64,000 nucleotides of DNA, from positions 4,526,001 to 4,590,000 of the forward strand of contig NZ_CP021080.1 of NCBI RefSeq assembly GCF_000802245.2, in the 5' to 3' direction. This DNA comes from Streptomyces pluripotens. Its GTDB lineage: Bacteria; Actinomycetota; Actinomycetes; Streptomycetales; Streptomycetaceae. Both the position numbers and the translations under genes were made by a program. Under the pieces are notes generated by a model. It ran no database searches and was not told where the DNA came from. It saw nothing but the letters and a program-made list of their open reading frames with translations. This document shows, in pieces, positions 8,449 through 17,300 of this stretch (positions are counted from its first letter, which is position 1; every line of letters begins with the position of its first letter).

Positions 8449-9021
8449 CTATGTCCCGTGTGCGGATGCGTTGCGGCTGCTCGCGCTGTGTGGCGAAACC
8501 GCTGGTGGGCGGGGTCCCGCGCCTCTGAGGAGGTGTCCGAGTCGTTGCCGTGCGAGGCGTCTGACTTCCTCCGCCGCCGTCACCCGTTCCTCCTCCGGAT
8601 CGTTTGTCAATCGTGATCGGATGCCTTCGAGGATGCAGTCGATGACTTCGTCCGGGTGTACATCACCCAGATAGATGACGAACGCGTGTCCGAATCTGGC
8701 CTCGTAGGCGGCGTGGGCCGCGCTCAGGGCCATGTGCGCCGCCGAGTAGATGCCCTCGGGCAGGTCGGTGAGGGACTCGCCCGCCAGGGCTTCCGTCAGG
8801 TCGCCGGGTGAGAGGTCGTACGCCGCCTCGTCCGCCGCGGCGAGCAGGGCGTCCAGGTCGGGATAGGGCCGGTGGTCCACGAGCCGGCAGGACCAGCGCA
8901 GACTGCGCAGGCAGTGCAGGAGGAGTGTGCGGGCCTCTTCGGCGGGAGCGGCGTTGAAGGCGTCGAGGGGCTTGGGGAGGTACGGGAGGTGGTGGGCGGG
9001 CAGCGTGGGTCCTCGCGTCAC
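8449..9021 (-). CDS. UraD (OHCU decarboxylase)-like protein lacking the usual catalytic motif
   Basis: A 190-residue helical protein resembling 2-oxo-4-hydroxy-4-carboxy-5-ureidoimidazoline decarboxylase. Shared elements are LDAFNAAPAEEARTLLLHC, a SLRW segment, LSPGDLTEAL, AAYEARFGHAFVIYL and RLTNDPEEERVTAAEEVRRLA. The HPRIG block that supplies the catalytic His in true UraD enzymes is replaced by AGESLTDLPEG, and the following EQ pair is absent. It is therefore probably not an active decarboxylase; no other purine degradation gene is nearby. The C-terminal tail is low-complexity. Divergent from the GH20 gene. Confidence 0.75.
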   Translation of the reverse strand: MTRGPTLPAHHLPYLPKPLDAFNAAPAEEARTLLLHCLRSLRWSCRLVDHRPYPDLDALLAAADEAAYDLSPGDLTEALAGESLTDLPEGIYSAAHMALSAAHAAYEARFGHAFVIYLGDVHPDEVIDCILEGIRSRLTNDPEEERVTAAEEVRRLARQRLGHLLRGAGPRPPAVSPHSASSRNASAHGT

Positions 9022-9175
9022 ATGTGGTGCGGCAGGGGATGCTGTGAAAGGTGTGTCGTCAGTTTATCGAGAGTGGTCACGACGGGTCCGCACGGTGCCC
9101 GAATTTCACCCAGATGGGAGAGTTTCGGGACGTGCGGGTGACGGACAACTGGGGGATCGGCCGTAGGTTGACAGG

Positions 9176-10834
9176 GTGAACCAGCACAGACGCCGGAGCT
9201 CGGCACAACAGCGGATACGGAAGCGGGCGGTGGTGGCCACCGCGTTCGCGGCAACCGTCGCGCTCGGCACAGGCGTCGGCGTGTGGGCCTTGTCGGGCGG
9301 GGGCGGTGGGGAGCCGGAAGGGGGAGCACGGTTGCCGTCCGGACGGGCGTCGACCGCGGACCCCAGCGCACCGGCCGCCTCGTCGGTCAGCCCGACACCG
9401 AGCCGGTCCTATCCGCTGTCGCAGGCGCCGCGCACGATACCCGCGGTGCGCTCCCACACCCCCGCGCACGGGCCCGGCTGGAAGCCGCAGCGGGGCGACC
9501 GGGTGGTGGTGGACGATGCCGGGCTGGCCGACGAGGGGCGGCTCATAGCCACGGAGCTGGGGCTGACGTACGCGGGGGAGAAGAACGACGTGCGGGCCGG
9601 TGACGTGCGGCTCACGCTCGACGGCGGGGGCGGGAACCCGGAGTCCTACACCATGACCGTCCGCGGCGGACGGGTCCACATCAGCGGGCCCGGGGAGGCG
9701 GGCGTCTTCTACGGCACCCGCACCCTCAAGCAGGAGGTCCACGGTGGTGGCACGGCCCCGGAAGGGGTGGTGCGGGACGAGCCCGCCAAGCCGGTGCGCG
9801 GGTTCATGCTGGACATCGCACGCAAGCCCTTCACCGAGTCCTGGATCGAGGATCGAATACGCGAGCTGGGGGACCTGAAGTTCAACGAACTGGGGCTGCA
9901 CTTCTCCGACGACCAGGCCTTCCGGATCGAGTCCACCAGCCACCCCGAGATCGTGGCCAAGGACCACCTGACCAAGGCGCAGGTCAGACGGATCGTGGCG
10001 GTGGCGGAGAGCCGGCACATCACCGTCGTACCGGAGATCGACTCACCGGGACATCTGGGAGCCGTCCTCGCCGCCCACCCGGACCTGCAACTGCGCAACG
10101 CGAGCGGGGTGGCGACCAGGGGCGCGATCGACATCTCCAAGGACGCCTCCGCGAAGATCGTCGACGATCTGCTGAACGAGTACGCCGGACTGTTCCCCGG
10201 CGGTGAGTGGCACCTCGGCGGTGACGAGTACCAGGCGTTGGCCGTGAAGAATCCGCAGGCCTCCTATCCGCAGCTGGCCGCCGCCGCCCGGCAGGCCTAC
10301 GGCTCCGGCGGCACCGTCGCCGACCTCACCACGGGCTGGCTCAACGACCGCGCCGACACCGTCCGCGCCCACGGCCGGACCGCCCGGGCCTGGAACGACG
10401 GCTTCTACCACAGCAGCTCCGTACAGCCCGCCGGGGACCTCCAGGTCGCCTACTGGACCGGCAAGGAGTTCGGCGCCCGGCAACCGGTCGATTACCTGAG
10501 CGCGGGCCGCAAGGTGCTCAACTACAACGACGAGTTCCTCTACTACGTCCTCGGGCAGCCGCAAACCTTCGTGTATCCGACGGGCCAGCGCATCTACGAG
10601 CAGTGGACCCCCCGGGTACTGCGCGGCACCACCGCTGTACCGGCGCGTTACGACGGGCAGATCCTCGGCGGGTCGTTCGCGGTGTGGTGCGACTTCGCCC
10701 ATGCCCAGACACAGGAACAGGTCGCCGCCGGGATACGGATGCCGCTGCGGGCCACCGCGCAGAAGCTGTGGGACCCCGGCAAGCCCGCGCTGTCCTGGGT
10801 CGGCTTCAAGAAGCTGGCGGACCGGCTGGGCTGA
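9176..10834 (+). CDS. Secreted beta-N-acetylhexosaminidase (GH20)
   Basis: A 552-residue exported glycosidase that releases terminal GlcNAc or GalNAc, plausibly from chitin oligomers or cell-wall material. The N-terminus is a basic stretch plus a hydrophobic segment (about 17-40), then a Gly/Ser/Pro linker to about residue 95. An N-terminal GH20b-like domain (about 98-200) precedes the catalytic barrel, with VRGFMLDIARK (208-217), EIDSPGH (287-293) and the catalytic Asp-Glu pair in WHLGGDEYQ (D350, E351). The C-terminal half holds the conserved Trp/Tyr residues. GTG 9176 is the only reasonable start upstream of the signal segment. Confidence 0.92.
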   Translation: MNQHRRRSSAQQRIRKRAVVATAFAATVALGTGVGVWALSGGGGGEPEGGARLPSGRASTADPSAPAASSVSPTPSRSYPLSQAPRTIPAVRSHTPAHGPGWKPQRGDRVVVDDAGLADEGRLIATELGLTYAGEKNDVRAGDVRLTLDGGGGNPESYTMTVRGGRVHISGPGEAGVFYGTRTLKQEVHGGGTAPEGVVRDEPAKPVRGFMLDIARKPFTESWIEDRIRELGDLKFNELGLHFSDDQAFRIESTSHPEIVAKDHLTKAQVRRIVAVAESRHITVVPEIDSPGHLGAVLAAHPDLQLRNASGVATRGAIDISKDASAKIVDDLLNEYAGLFPGGEWHLGGDEYQALAVKNPQASYPQLAAAARQAYGSGGTVADLTTGWLNDRADTVRAHGRTARAWNDGFYHSSSVQPAGDLQVAYWTGKEFGARQPVDYLSAGRKVLNYNDEFLYYVLGQPQTFVYPTGQRIYEQWTPRVLRGTTAVPARYDGQILGGSFAVWCDFAHAQTQEQVAAGIRMPLRATAQKLWDPGKPALSWVGFKKLADRLG

Positions 10835-11015
10835 AGGGTGCCGCCGGCACTCCGGCGCACGGACCCGGCGCGGGGATCCGGGCCCCGGCCAGGAGCCGGG
10901 AATCGATGGGACGTACGACCGTCCGCGCCGTATGTTCCGGTGCTCCGTGCGTACCGGACTCGGGGAGAGCCGGGCGTCCGTCACACCGTCAACATCATTC
11001 CGGGGGACCTCTGCC

Positions 11016-11720
11016 ATGACCTCACCCATGCCCGCGCAGCCCTACGCCGGGACACCCGGCCCCGTCCTGCGTTCGCCGGTGGCGCTGGGCCGGGCTGCTG
11101 CCGTGCTGCTCGGGGTCGTCATCGTCACCGACCTGTTCGCCGTCTTCGCGGACCAACTGGAGTTGAGCGTCCTCGGGGACATCGCGAACGGGGCCACCGG
11201 CTCCGCCGTCTTCCAACGTGCCGACCGCGCCGACTCGTTCTACAACGCCGCCGGCATCGCCCAGATCCTCGCCCTGGTCGCCGCGATGGTCGTGTACCTG
11301 TGCTGGCTCTGGCGGGTGCGGATCAACGCCGAGGTGTTCGCCCCCGGGGAGCAGAGCATGAAGCGCGGCTGGGCGATCGGCGCCTGGTTCTGCCCAGTCG
11401 TCAACCTGTGGTTCCCGCGCCGGATCACCTGCGACATCTGGGACGCCAGTACCACTCCGGCCAACCGCCGCGGCCACGCGCTGATCAACACCTGGTGGGC
11501 GCTGTGGCTCGGCTCCTTGTTCGCCGAGCGGGTGTCGACGCGGCAGTACACCCGGGCGCAGGGCGTCGCCGAACTGCGTGATGCCGCCCGTCAGATCCTG
11601 CTCTGCGACCTGCTCGACATCGTGGCCGCCGTGCTCGCCGTCTTCGTGGTCCTCACGATCACCCGGATGCAGGATGGGAAGGCCCTCGCAGGTCCCGTGC
11701 TGCTCCCGGTCGATGGCTGA
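11016..11720 (+). CDS. DUF4328 membrane protein
   Basis: A 234-residue integral membrane protein of unknown function. I start at ATG 11016, preceded by GGGGGA; earlier in-frame codons lack an RBS. About five hydrophobic segments are seen. The DUF4328 hallmarks are the FYNAAGIAQILALVAAMVVYLCWLWR helix, GWAIGAWFCPVVNLWFPR and DIWDAS. Transcription could continue from the GH20 gene (181 bp gap), but I see no functional link. Confidence 0.82.
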   Translation: MTSPMPAQPYAGTPGPVLRSPVALGRAAAVLLGVVIVTDLFAVFADQLELSVLGDIANGATGSAVFQRADRADSFYNAAGIAQILALVAAMVVYLCWLWRVRINAEVFAPGEQSMKRGWAIGAWFCPVVNLWFPRRITCDIWDASTTPANRRGHALINTWWALWLGSLFAERVSTRQYTRAQGVAELRDAARQILLCDLLDIVAAVLAVFVVLTITRMQDGKALAGPVLLPVDG

Positions 11721-11812
11721 AAACCTACGACTGTGACACTCCCGGGCCGTTGCACGCAGTAAGGGGAAGTGCGGGCTCCGTACCGGGCGGCGCCCCGGCG
11801 AGGGAGGCTTTG

Positions 11813-12379
11813 ATGAGCCTGGTGGAACTGATCGCACAGGCCGACGAGCGGGGACTGGCCGCCAGCGGGTTGGCTTGTTTGGATCGGTGTATACCCCTGC
11901 TCGGGGTCGACGACGAGGTGCTGCGCCCGCTCTGGGCCAGCCTCGCCGGCCGCTCCGACTGGGGCGAGAGCCTGGAGAAGGCCCGCGGGGCGCTCGACCC
12001 CGCGCAGCCCGACGACGACGAGGCCGCGCGGCTCGCCCGCCGCATGCTGGAAGCCGCTCCGGCCGAGCGCACCGCAGACGGAATCCGGGCCTGGGCTGAC
12101 GCCTGCTCCGTCGCCTCGCTCCGCATCCACCGGCTCCTCGACCCCGCCGCGGACGGTGCTGAGCCGGACGAGGCGGCCGACGGCCTGGAGGAGGGCCGTG
12201 CAGGCCGCTCCGACGCCGGGTACCCACTGGTCGCCGCCGAGTTGCGCCGCCAGGTGACCGTCCTGGAACTCCTCGCGGATCACGGCGCGACCGGTCTGCG
12301 CCAAGCCCTGGAGGTGTCGGTGGAGGGCCGGCGGGTCCTGCGCGCGGTTGTCTCGCGCCGGCTGCGGGGACGTACCTGA
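11813..12379 (+). CDS. Hypothetical protein
   Basis: A 188-residue acidic, helix-rich cytoplasmic protein that I do not recognise. AGGGAGG at 11801-11807 places the start at ATG 11813 (MSLVELIAQ). The sequence is rich in Ala, Leu, Asp and Glu, with no signal peptide or membrane segment and no catalytic motif. Codon use is typical for the genome, so it is probably a real gene. It is about 90 bp downstream of the DUF4328 gene on the same strand. Confidence 0.7.
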   Translation: MSLVELIAQADERGLAASGLACLDRCIPLLGVDDEVLRPLWASLAGRSDWGESLEKARGALDPAQPDDDEAARLARRMLEAAPAERTADGIRAWADACSVASLRIHRLLDPAADGAEPDEAADGLEEGRAGRSDAGYPLVAAELRRQVTVLELLADHGATGLRQALEVSVEGRRVLRAVVSRRLRGRT

Positions 12380-12461
12380 CAAGCCGTTGGTCAGCTTCGC
12401 ACCTGCCCGCGGTCCGGACTCCCGGCCGCTCGGCGGGGTGCGGAGCAGCTTCGCGCACGGC

Positions 12462-12640
12462 GGTGTTGAGGAAGCCTGTGCGACGTGGAGCAGCGTCCTG
12501 GACGCGATGGAGGACGGCATCCCTTCGGGGCGGGTCAGGCAGATGGTGGTCGACATGCGGCACCTGCTGTCGCCCTACCGCAAGCGCGGCGTCCCGGCGG
12601 AGCCGCGCTCGACGCCCGTGCGGCCACTTCTCTGGCCCAA
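12462..12640 (+). pseudogene. Frameshifted 3' remnant of a Streptomyces regulator-type gene
   Basis: The frame beginning at 12462 reads VEEACATWSSVLDAMEDG, then SGRVRQMVVDMRHLLSPYRKRGVPA. This is the C-terminal helical repeat pattern of large Streptomyces helix-turn-helix regulators with TPR-like tails. At about 12590-12602 the match jumps to the +2 frame, which continues AALDARAATSLAQ, the usual end of that family. No N-terminal part is present. The stretch is therefore a decayed fragment, not a gene. Confidence 0.6.
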
Positions 12641-12930
12641 GGAAGTGGACCGACACCGTCGAATGACGTCGAATGCCACGCCCGTAGCCGCGCGGGGTCA
12701 GCGTGCTGGCCCAGCACCTGGACAAACAGGTCGCCGCCGTGTGCAACCGGACGGGCACACCGGCCGTCCTCCGGTGCTGGTGATCAGATCCAGAGGCTCG
12801 CGGGCGATCGCCGCGCAGATGCCGCCGTCGAGGTGGTCGCGTCGCTGGGCCGTCGCTGGGCTACAGTCTCGGCACCCGTTTCGGGCCGGGCGTGCCGGCT
12901 CCGGGGGATTCACGCTGGAGGAGGCGGCGC

Positions 12931-14610
12931 ATGCGCCCCGGACAATTCGAGCTACCCGGCTACGACGTCCATGAGGTCCTGGGACAGGGCGGGTTCGCCA
13001 CGGTGTACCGGGCGCGTCAGTTGATGGTGGACAGGGAGGTCGCGCTCAAGGTGGACAGCAGAAGGCTGTCCACTCACCGCGACCGGCAGCGGTTCATGCG
13101 CGAGGTCACCTCGGCTGGACGGCTGTCCGGGCATCCGCATGTGGTCGCCGTGTACGACGCCGGTGTGCTCGACGACAACCGCCCGTACATCGTGCTGGAG
13201 CTGTGTCCCGGCGGGTCGTTGGGCGAGCGGCTGCACCGGGACGGACCGCTGCCGGTGAAAGAGGTCCGCGACATCGGTGTGGGCATCGCCGACGCGGTAG
13301 CAGCCGCGCACGCCGCCGGGGTGCTGCACCGCGATATCAAGCCGGGCAACATCATGGTCAACCAGTACGGTGCAGTAGCCCTGACCGACTTCGGGCTCGC
13401 CGCAGTGCCACGGCCAGACCAGGAACTGTCCGTGACCAGGGAGGCGCTGACTCCTGCGTACGCGCCGCCCGAGGCGTTCCGCATGGTGGAGCCGTCGCCC
13501 GCAGGGGACGTGTACTCGCTCGCCGCGACCCTGTACGCCCTGTTGCTGGGGCGCCCGCCCCATTTCCCGGCGGACGGCGGCCAACTGGGCCTTGCCGAAC
13601 TCATCGTGCGGCACACCTGGCCCTATCCTGCCCTGCCCGCCGTACCGGCAGCCCTCAACGAGGTTCTCAGACAAGCCCTGTCGGCGGACCCGGTGCACCG
13701 GCTGCCCCACGCCGCGGCGCTGCGGGACGGACTCGCCGCGGTCGACCTCGACACGGTCGATCTCGGTCACTTCGGACCGGCACCCGGCATGACCACCGCT
13801 GGCGGCCCCGCCCACCGGGGACACCAGGACATCTCCGCGCCGCCCCACACCCTGCCTCAGGACACCACCCCGTTGCCCGAGTCCCTGGGGACCCCCCGTC
13901 CGGCCGGGACGGCTCCGGGACACCCGGGCGAGGCACCCGGGACCAGGGAGACGACCACGGGAGCAGGCGACCGAGAACACACACGATGGCGCCCCCGGCT
14001 GATCGCCGTGTTGGCAGCGGTGGCCGTCTCGGTCACGGTGTCGATCACCGTGGTGGTCTCCCAGACCGGGCAGACCGGGCAGACCGGGCAGTCGAGCCGG
14101 GGCGCGGACTCCTCCTCGAACACCGCGCCCTCATCGGCGGGAACAGGCGAAGGAAGCGGTTCGCCCTCTTCATCCGGCTTCGGGGTGCCGACCACCACCG
14201 ACAACTGCCCCGCTACGGCTGTGGAGGGTGCGAGTGGTCGGTGTGTGACCACCCCCGAGTGCTGGAGCGGCATTCTCGACGTATCGGGGATCGTCACCGT
14301 CAGTCGTGCGGACTGCCACGTGAAGCACGTGTGGGAGACCTTCGCCATCGCCCCCCTGCCCGCGGACGGCATGACGAACAACGCACGGGACCTCATCAAG
14401 CACCCCGATGTCCGGGCGCTGTGTACCCAGCAGGTCATGACTGAGACCAGGTCCCCGCACAGCGCGGATATCGCCAACGATTGGCAGATCACGGTGATTC
14501 CGCCGAGCGCGACGCAATGGGACGACGGGCTCCGTGTCTTCCGCTGTGTCGCCGCGGCCGGCACGGAGGACGGGCAGATGACCGGCAGCCACTTCGGCAC
14601 CCTCGGCTGA
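12931..14610 (+). CDS. Membrane-anchored serine/threonine protein kinase
   Basis: A 559-residue Hanks-type kinase. GGAGGAGG just upstream supports ATG 12931. Kinase motifs in order are GQGGFATVY (18-26), invariant Lys in VALKV (K40), HRDIKPGN (133-140), DFG (153-155) and YAPPE (177-181) in place of APE. After a Pro/Thr linker comes one membrane helix (about 356-376), followed by QTG repeats and a Ser-rich spacer. The extracytoplasmic part (about 415-559) has several Cys residues and a pattern (DCHVKHVWETFAI, DLIKHPDV, CVAAAGTEDGQMTGS) resembling the septum-formation (PF13845-like) fold. There are no PASTA repeats. The sensed signal is unknown; the next gene encodes an ECF sigma factor. Confidence 0.9.
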   Translation: MRPGQFELPGYDVHEVLGQGGFATVYRARQLMVDREVALKVDSRRLSTHRDRQRFMREVTSAGRLSGHPHVVAVYDAGVLDDNRPYIVLELCPGGSLGERLHRDGPLPVKEVRDIGVGIADAVAAAHAAGVLHRDIKPGNIMVNQYGAVALTDFGLAAVPRPDQELSVTREALTPAYAPPEAFRMVEPSPAGDVYSLAATLYALLLGRPPHFPADGGQLGLAELIVRHTWPYPALPAVPAALNEVLRQALSADPVHRLPHAAALRDGLAAVDLDTVDLGHFGPAPGMTTAGGPAHRGHQDISAPPHTLPQDTTPLPESLGTPRPAGTAPGHPGEAPGTRETTTGAGDREHTRWRPRLIAVLAAVAVSVTVSITVVVSQTGQTGQTGQSSRGADSSSNTAPSSAGTGEGSGSPSSSGFGVPTTTDNCPATAVEGASGRCVTTPECWSGILDVSGIVTVSRADCHVKHVWETFAIAPLPADGMTNNARDLIKHPDVRALCTQQVMTETRSPHSADIANDWQITVIPPSATQWDDGLRVFRCVAAAGTEDGQMTGSHFGTLG

Positions 14611-15053
14611 GCGAGCGTCGCCGCCGCCCCCGCCGGACCGCAGCCCATGGCACAGGAGCCATACAAGAGGGTTCGCCACCAGTGCGACCGGTGACGTCGT
14701 CCTGCACCTGTCCCACCTGCACGACCACACTGCCACCCCGATCCCGCTCGTCACGGAGACCCAGGTGACCCTGCATCGTCCCAGGTCAGAGTGGTTCACC
14801 GCGGCAACGGCCGGGGCCGCCACCCCCCACAGGAGAGGCCCCGGCCGTCGCGCGAACGGGTCGCGTGCGGCCCGCACTCTCCTCAGCGTCGTGAGTGCGT
14901 TTTCTGTCACACCCTGCCCCACTCGGATGTCACCCTGCGCACATCCGAACCTGGTCACGAGTTAGTTGCAGCTTCTACAGACATGGACGAGGAGTGGTTT
15001 GACGCCGTAACGTGCCTTTCGCGCCGACCAAGGACGGGCGTAAAGGGAGTCAG
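14611..15053. other. Intergenic region between kinase and ECF sigma gene
   Basis: About 440 bp without a credible gene. It contains a strong terminator hairpin (14807-14848). The last 150 bp are less GC-rich and must carry the sigma factor promoter, but I cannot place its elements. Confidence 0.5.
14807..14848 (+). terminator. Stem-loop terminator downstream of the kinase gene
   Basis: A perfect 12-bp inverted repeat (14807-14818 with 14837-14848, ACGGCCGGGGCC) encloses an 18-nt loop. It lies about 200 bp after the kinase stop and before the sigma factor promoter region. Confidence 0.7.
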
Positions 15054-15716
15054 GTGCTGGGGGACGACGCGGAGCTGACCGCCGCGGTGAGATCGGCACA
15101 GGACGGGGACGAGACCGCGTTCCGTACTGTGTACCGCGCGGTGCACCCACGACTGCTCGGTTACGTCCGTACGCTCGTCGGAGACCCGGACGCCGAGGAC
15201 GTGGCCTCCGAGGCCTGGCTGCAGATCGCCCGGGACCTGGACCGGTTCAGCGGCGATGCCGACCGGTTCCGCGGCTGGGCCGCCCGGATCGCCCGCAATC
15301 GTGCTCTCGACCACATACGCATGCGGGGCCGTCGTCCCGCCATCGGCGGCGACGAGACGGAGCTGACCGGCCGGGCCGCCGACTCGGACACGGCAGGCGA
15401 GGCCATGGACGCGCTGGCCACCGACCGGGCACTCGCCCTCATCTCCCGCCTCCCGCAGGACCAGGCCGAGGCGGTCGTCCTGCGCGTGGTGGTGGGCCTG
15501 GACGCCAAGACCGCGGCCGAGACGCTCGGCAAACGCGCCGGCGCCGTACGCACCGCTGCGCATCGCGGACTGAAGCGGCTCGCGGAGCTGCTCGGCGACG
15601 ATCCGGAATCGGCGAGCGGGCTCGACGCCCTTCCGCCACAGAGAGAACCGCGCGGTCGCGCGGTGACGTCCGCCACTGTGACGCATACGCCGACGCGGAC
15701 GCAGAAGGACATGTGA
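15054..15716 (+). CDS. ECF RNA polymerase sigma factor
   Basis: A 220-residue group 4 sigma factor. Region 2 spans about residues 20-95, with AFRTVYRAVHPRLLGYVRTLVGDPDAEDVASEAWLQIARDL and WAARIARNRALDHIR. Region 4 follows (about 125-180), with LISRLPQDQAEAVVLRVVVGLDAKTAAETLGKRAGAVRTAAHRGLKRLAELL. AGGGAG at about 15043-15048 fits GTG 15054; GTG 15012 is in frame but its Shine-Dalgarno is too distant. The stop overlaps the next start (TGATG), so sigma factor and putative anti-sigma are translationally coupled, the usual arrangement for a membrane-controlled ECF pair. Confidence 0.92.
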   Translation: MLGDDAELTAAVRSAQDGDETAFRTVYRAVHPRLLGYVRTLVGDPDAEDVASEAWLQIARDLDRFSGDADRFRGWAARIARNRALDHIRMRGRRPAIGGDETELTGRAADSDTAGEAMDALATDRALALISRLPQDQAEAVVLRVVVGLDAKTAAETLGKRAGAVRTAAHRGLKRLAELLGDDPESASGLDALPPQREPRGRAVTSATVTHTPTRTQKDM

Positions 15717-16849
15717 TGGCCGACGAGCAGTACAAGTGGCTGGACCGTGAGACGGCGGAACGTCTGTTGCGCGGTGAGTCACTGGAAGTCGTCGACGCCT
15801 CCGCCCGTGACCAGGCCGAACGTCTCTCCGAGGCGCTTGGCGCGCTGTCCGCGGAGGCGGCGCGCGCGACGGGAGAACTCCCTGGTGAGAAGGCTGCCCT
15901 GGCCGCCTTCCGAGAGGCCCGCGGAGCTGCCGGGGCTGAGCGGGGCGCCGCCTCCGCCGCCGACGGCGATTCCGGCCGGCGCTCCGCCGTCTCCGCCCAC
16001 CACACCGACGCGGGGCTGGTCCGCATCGGTGCCCTGGCCCGTACCGGAATCCCGGCACGACGGCCCCGGTGGGCCCGCCCGGTGCGTCTGGCGTTCGCCG
16101 CGGTGGTGGCGGCAGGCACCCTCGGCGGGGTCGCGATGGCCGCCGGAGGGGTACTGCCCACCCCGTTCGGCGGCGAACACTCCGAGCCCGTCCCGTCGGT
16201 CACCGCCGGCACTTCCGGAGAGCCGCTCGCCTCGGCCTCCCCACAGACCACGTCGGGCGCCGGAGCGGGCTCCGGGCAGCCGAGCGGTAGCACCGGGGTG
16301 GTCCCCGGCGGCTCCTCGGCCGAGGCGGTCGCACCGGACGACAGCTCGGGGGCGAGCGCGGACACCAGCCATGACCTGCCGTCCGCGACCCGGGGCAGCG
16401 GATGGAGCGATGCCGCCGCGTCCTGCCGGGACATCCGGGACGGCAAGGGCCTGAACGCCGGACGCAGGCGTGCACTGGAGAACCTGGCGGGTGGTTCCGC
16501 CCGGGTGAACGCGTACTGCAAGGTGGTCCTGGCCCCGGGCGATTCCGCCTCCGGTACCCCGAACAGCGGCAAGGGCGGCGCGAACGACGGCGGCGAGGGG
16601 GCCGCGGGCCACGGCGAGGGCACGGGCAACGGCCAGGGGCGGGGCAAGGGCGACCAGGACGACGACGAGAGCCACCCCGGCAAGGGCAAGGGCACCGGCA
16701 AGGGCGCCCGCTCCGGTGGTGGCAACGGCAGAGGACGGCACCGTGGTGTCGCCGCACCCGCTCCCACCGCCTTCATAGCCACGCTCCCCGGCCACCAGGG
16801 CAGGACCGCGCCGGTGCCGATGCCGGGTCCGGCGCACACCGCGTTCTGA
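15716..16849 (+). CDS. Probable transmembrane anti-sigma factor
   Basis: A 377-residue single-pass membrane protein. The cytoplasmic part (about 1-125) begins ADEQYKWLDRETAERLLRGE and is helical, as expected for a sigma-binding domain, though I see no HxxxCxxC zinc motif. One helix follows (about 127-150, LAFAAVVAAGTLGGVAMAAGG). The outer part is low-complexity Ser/Gly/Pro, then a short conserved-looking segment with two Cys (SCRDIRDGKGLN and AYCKVVL), then a Gly/Lys/Asp-rich tail. ATG 15716 shares one base with the sigma stop; a GTG at 15713 is an alternative. The anti-sigma role is inferred from coupling and topology. Confidence 0.75.
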   Translation: MADEQYKWLDRETAERLLRGESLEVVDASARDQAERLSEALGALSAEAARATGELPGEKAALAAFREARGAAGAERGAASAADGDSGRRSAVSAHHTDAGLVRIGALARTGIPARRPRWARPVRLAFAAVVAAGTLGGVAMAAGGVLPTPFGGEHSEPVPSVTAGTSGEPLASASPQTTSGAGAGSGQPSGSTGVVPGGSSAEAVAPDDSSGASADTSHDLPSATRGSGWSDAAASCRDIRDGKGLNAGRRRALENLAGGSARVNAYCKVVLAPGDSASGTPNSGKGGANDGGEGAAGHGEGTGNGQGRGKGDQDDDESHPGKGKGTGKGARSGGGNGRGRHRGVAAPAPTAFIATLPGHQGRTAPVPMPGPAHTAF

Positions 16850-17300
16850 CCCGCGGGTGTCCCGCGTGCTTCCTTCCGCCTCGCGCGGCTCCTGCCCGCT
16901 CGTGGGGCTTCCGCACCTCGCCGCGGCCTGTGGCACGACCGCTCGGCGCCCCCTCTCATCCCGTCTGACCTGCGATTTTGTGATCCACGAAAATTTCTTC
17001 GGGAAGGGTGTGACGTTTCTGGAGCCCGTGGCGCAGTACTGAGTGAGCCGACTGGTCATCGGCCGTCGCACCGAGCCGGGGTTCCCCCCGTACCTACGGC
17101 TCGTGCACCTGGCGCGGGCGGGGCACGTTCCCCCGGTCCCGCCCGCGCCCCGCAGTTCCACGCACCAGCGCAGCGGTCGGCTGATCGCCCCTCAGGTGCA
17201 GCTCTCCCTCCCCGGCGGACACGCCGTCGCCGCCATCGCAGGACACCAGGCGCCGACCCGGGCATGGTGAGGGGTACGGAAACGTACTGCGGAGGCACCC
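16850..17300. other. Intergenic region between anti-sigma and mutase genes
   Basis: About 450 bp. I see no convincing coding sequence. An AT-richer patch at 16970-17005 is followed by GTGTGACGTTTCTGGAG around 17008, which could be a promoter. A perfect hairpin lies at 17111-17149. GCGGAGG at about 17289 precedes the mutase start. Confidence 0.5.
17111..17149. terminator. Stem-loop, possible terminator
   Basis: GGCGCGGGCGGG (17111-17122) pairs perfectly with CCCGCCCGCGCC (17138-17149) around a 15-nt loop. It lies upstream of the mutase gene and could end transcription from the sigma/anti-sigma operon. There is no T-tract. Confidence 0.5.

Noticed and set aside
15439..16959. 506-codon minus-strand frame opposite the anti-sigma gene
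   Set aside because: Arises from high GC and biased codon use of the plus-strand gene; low-complexity Pro/Ser/Arg sequence.
17043..17270. Possible 75-residue protein before the mutase gene
   Set aside because: No RBS, no recognisable pattern, and it contains the hairpin at 17111-17149.
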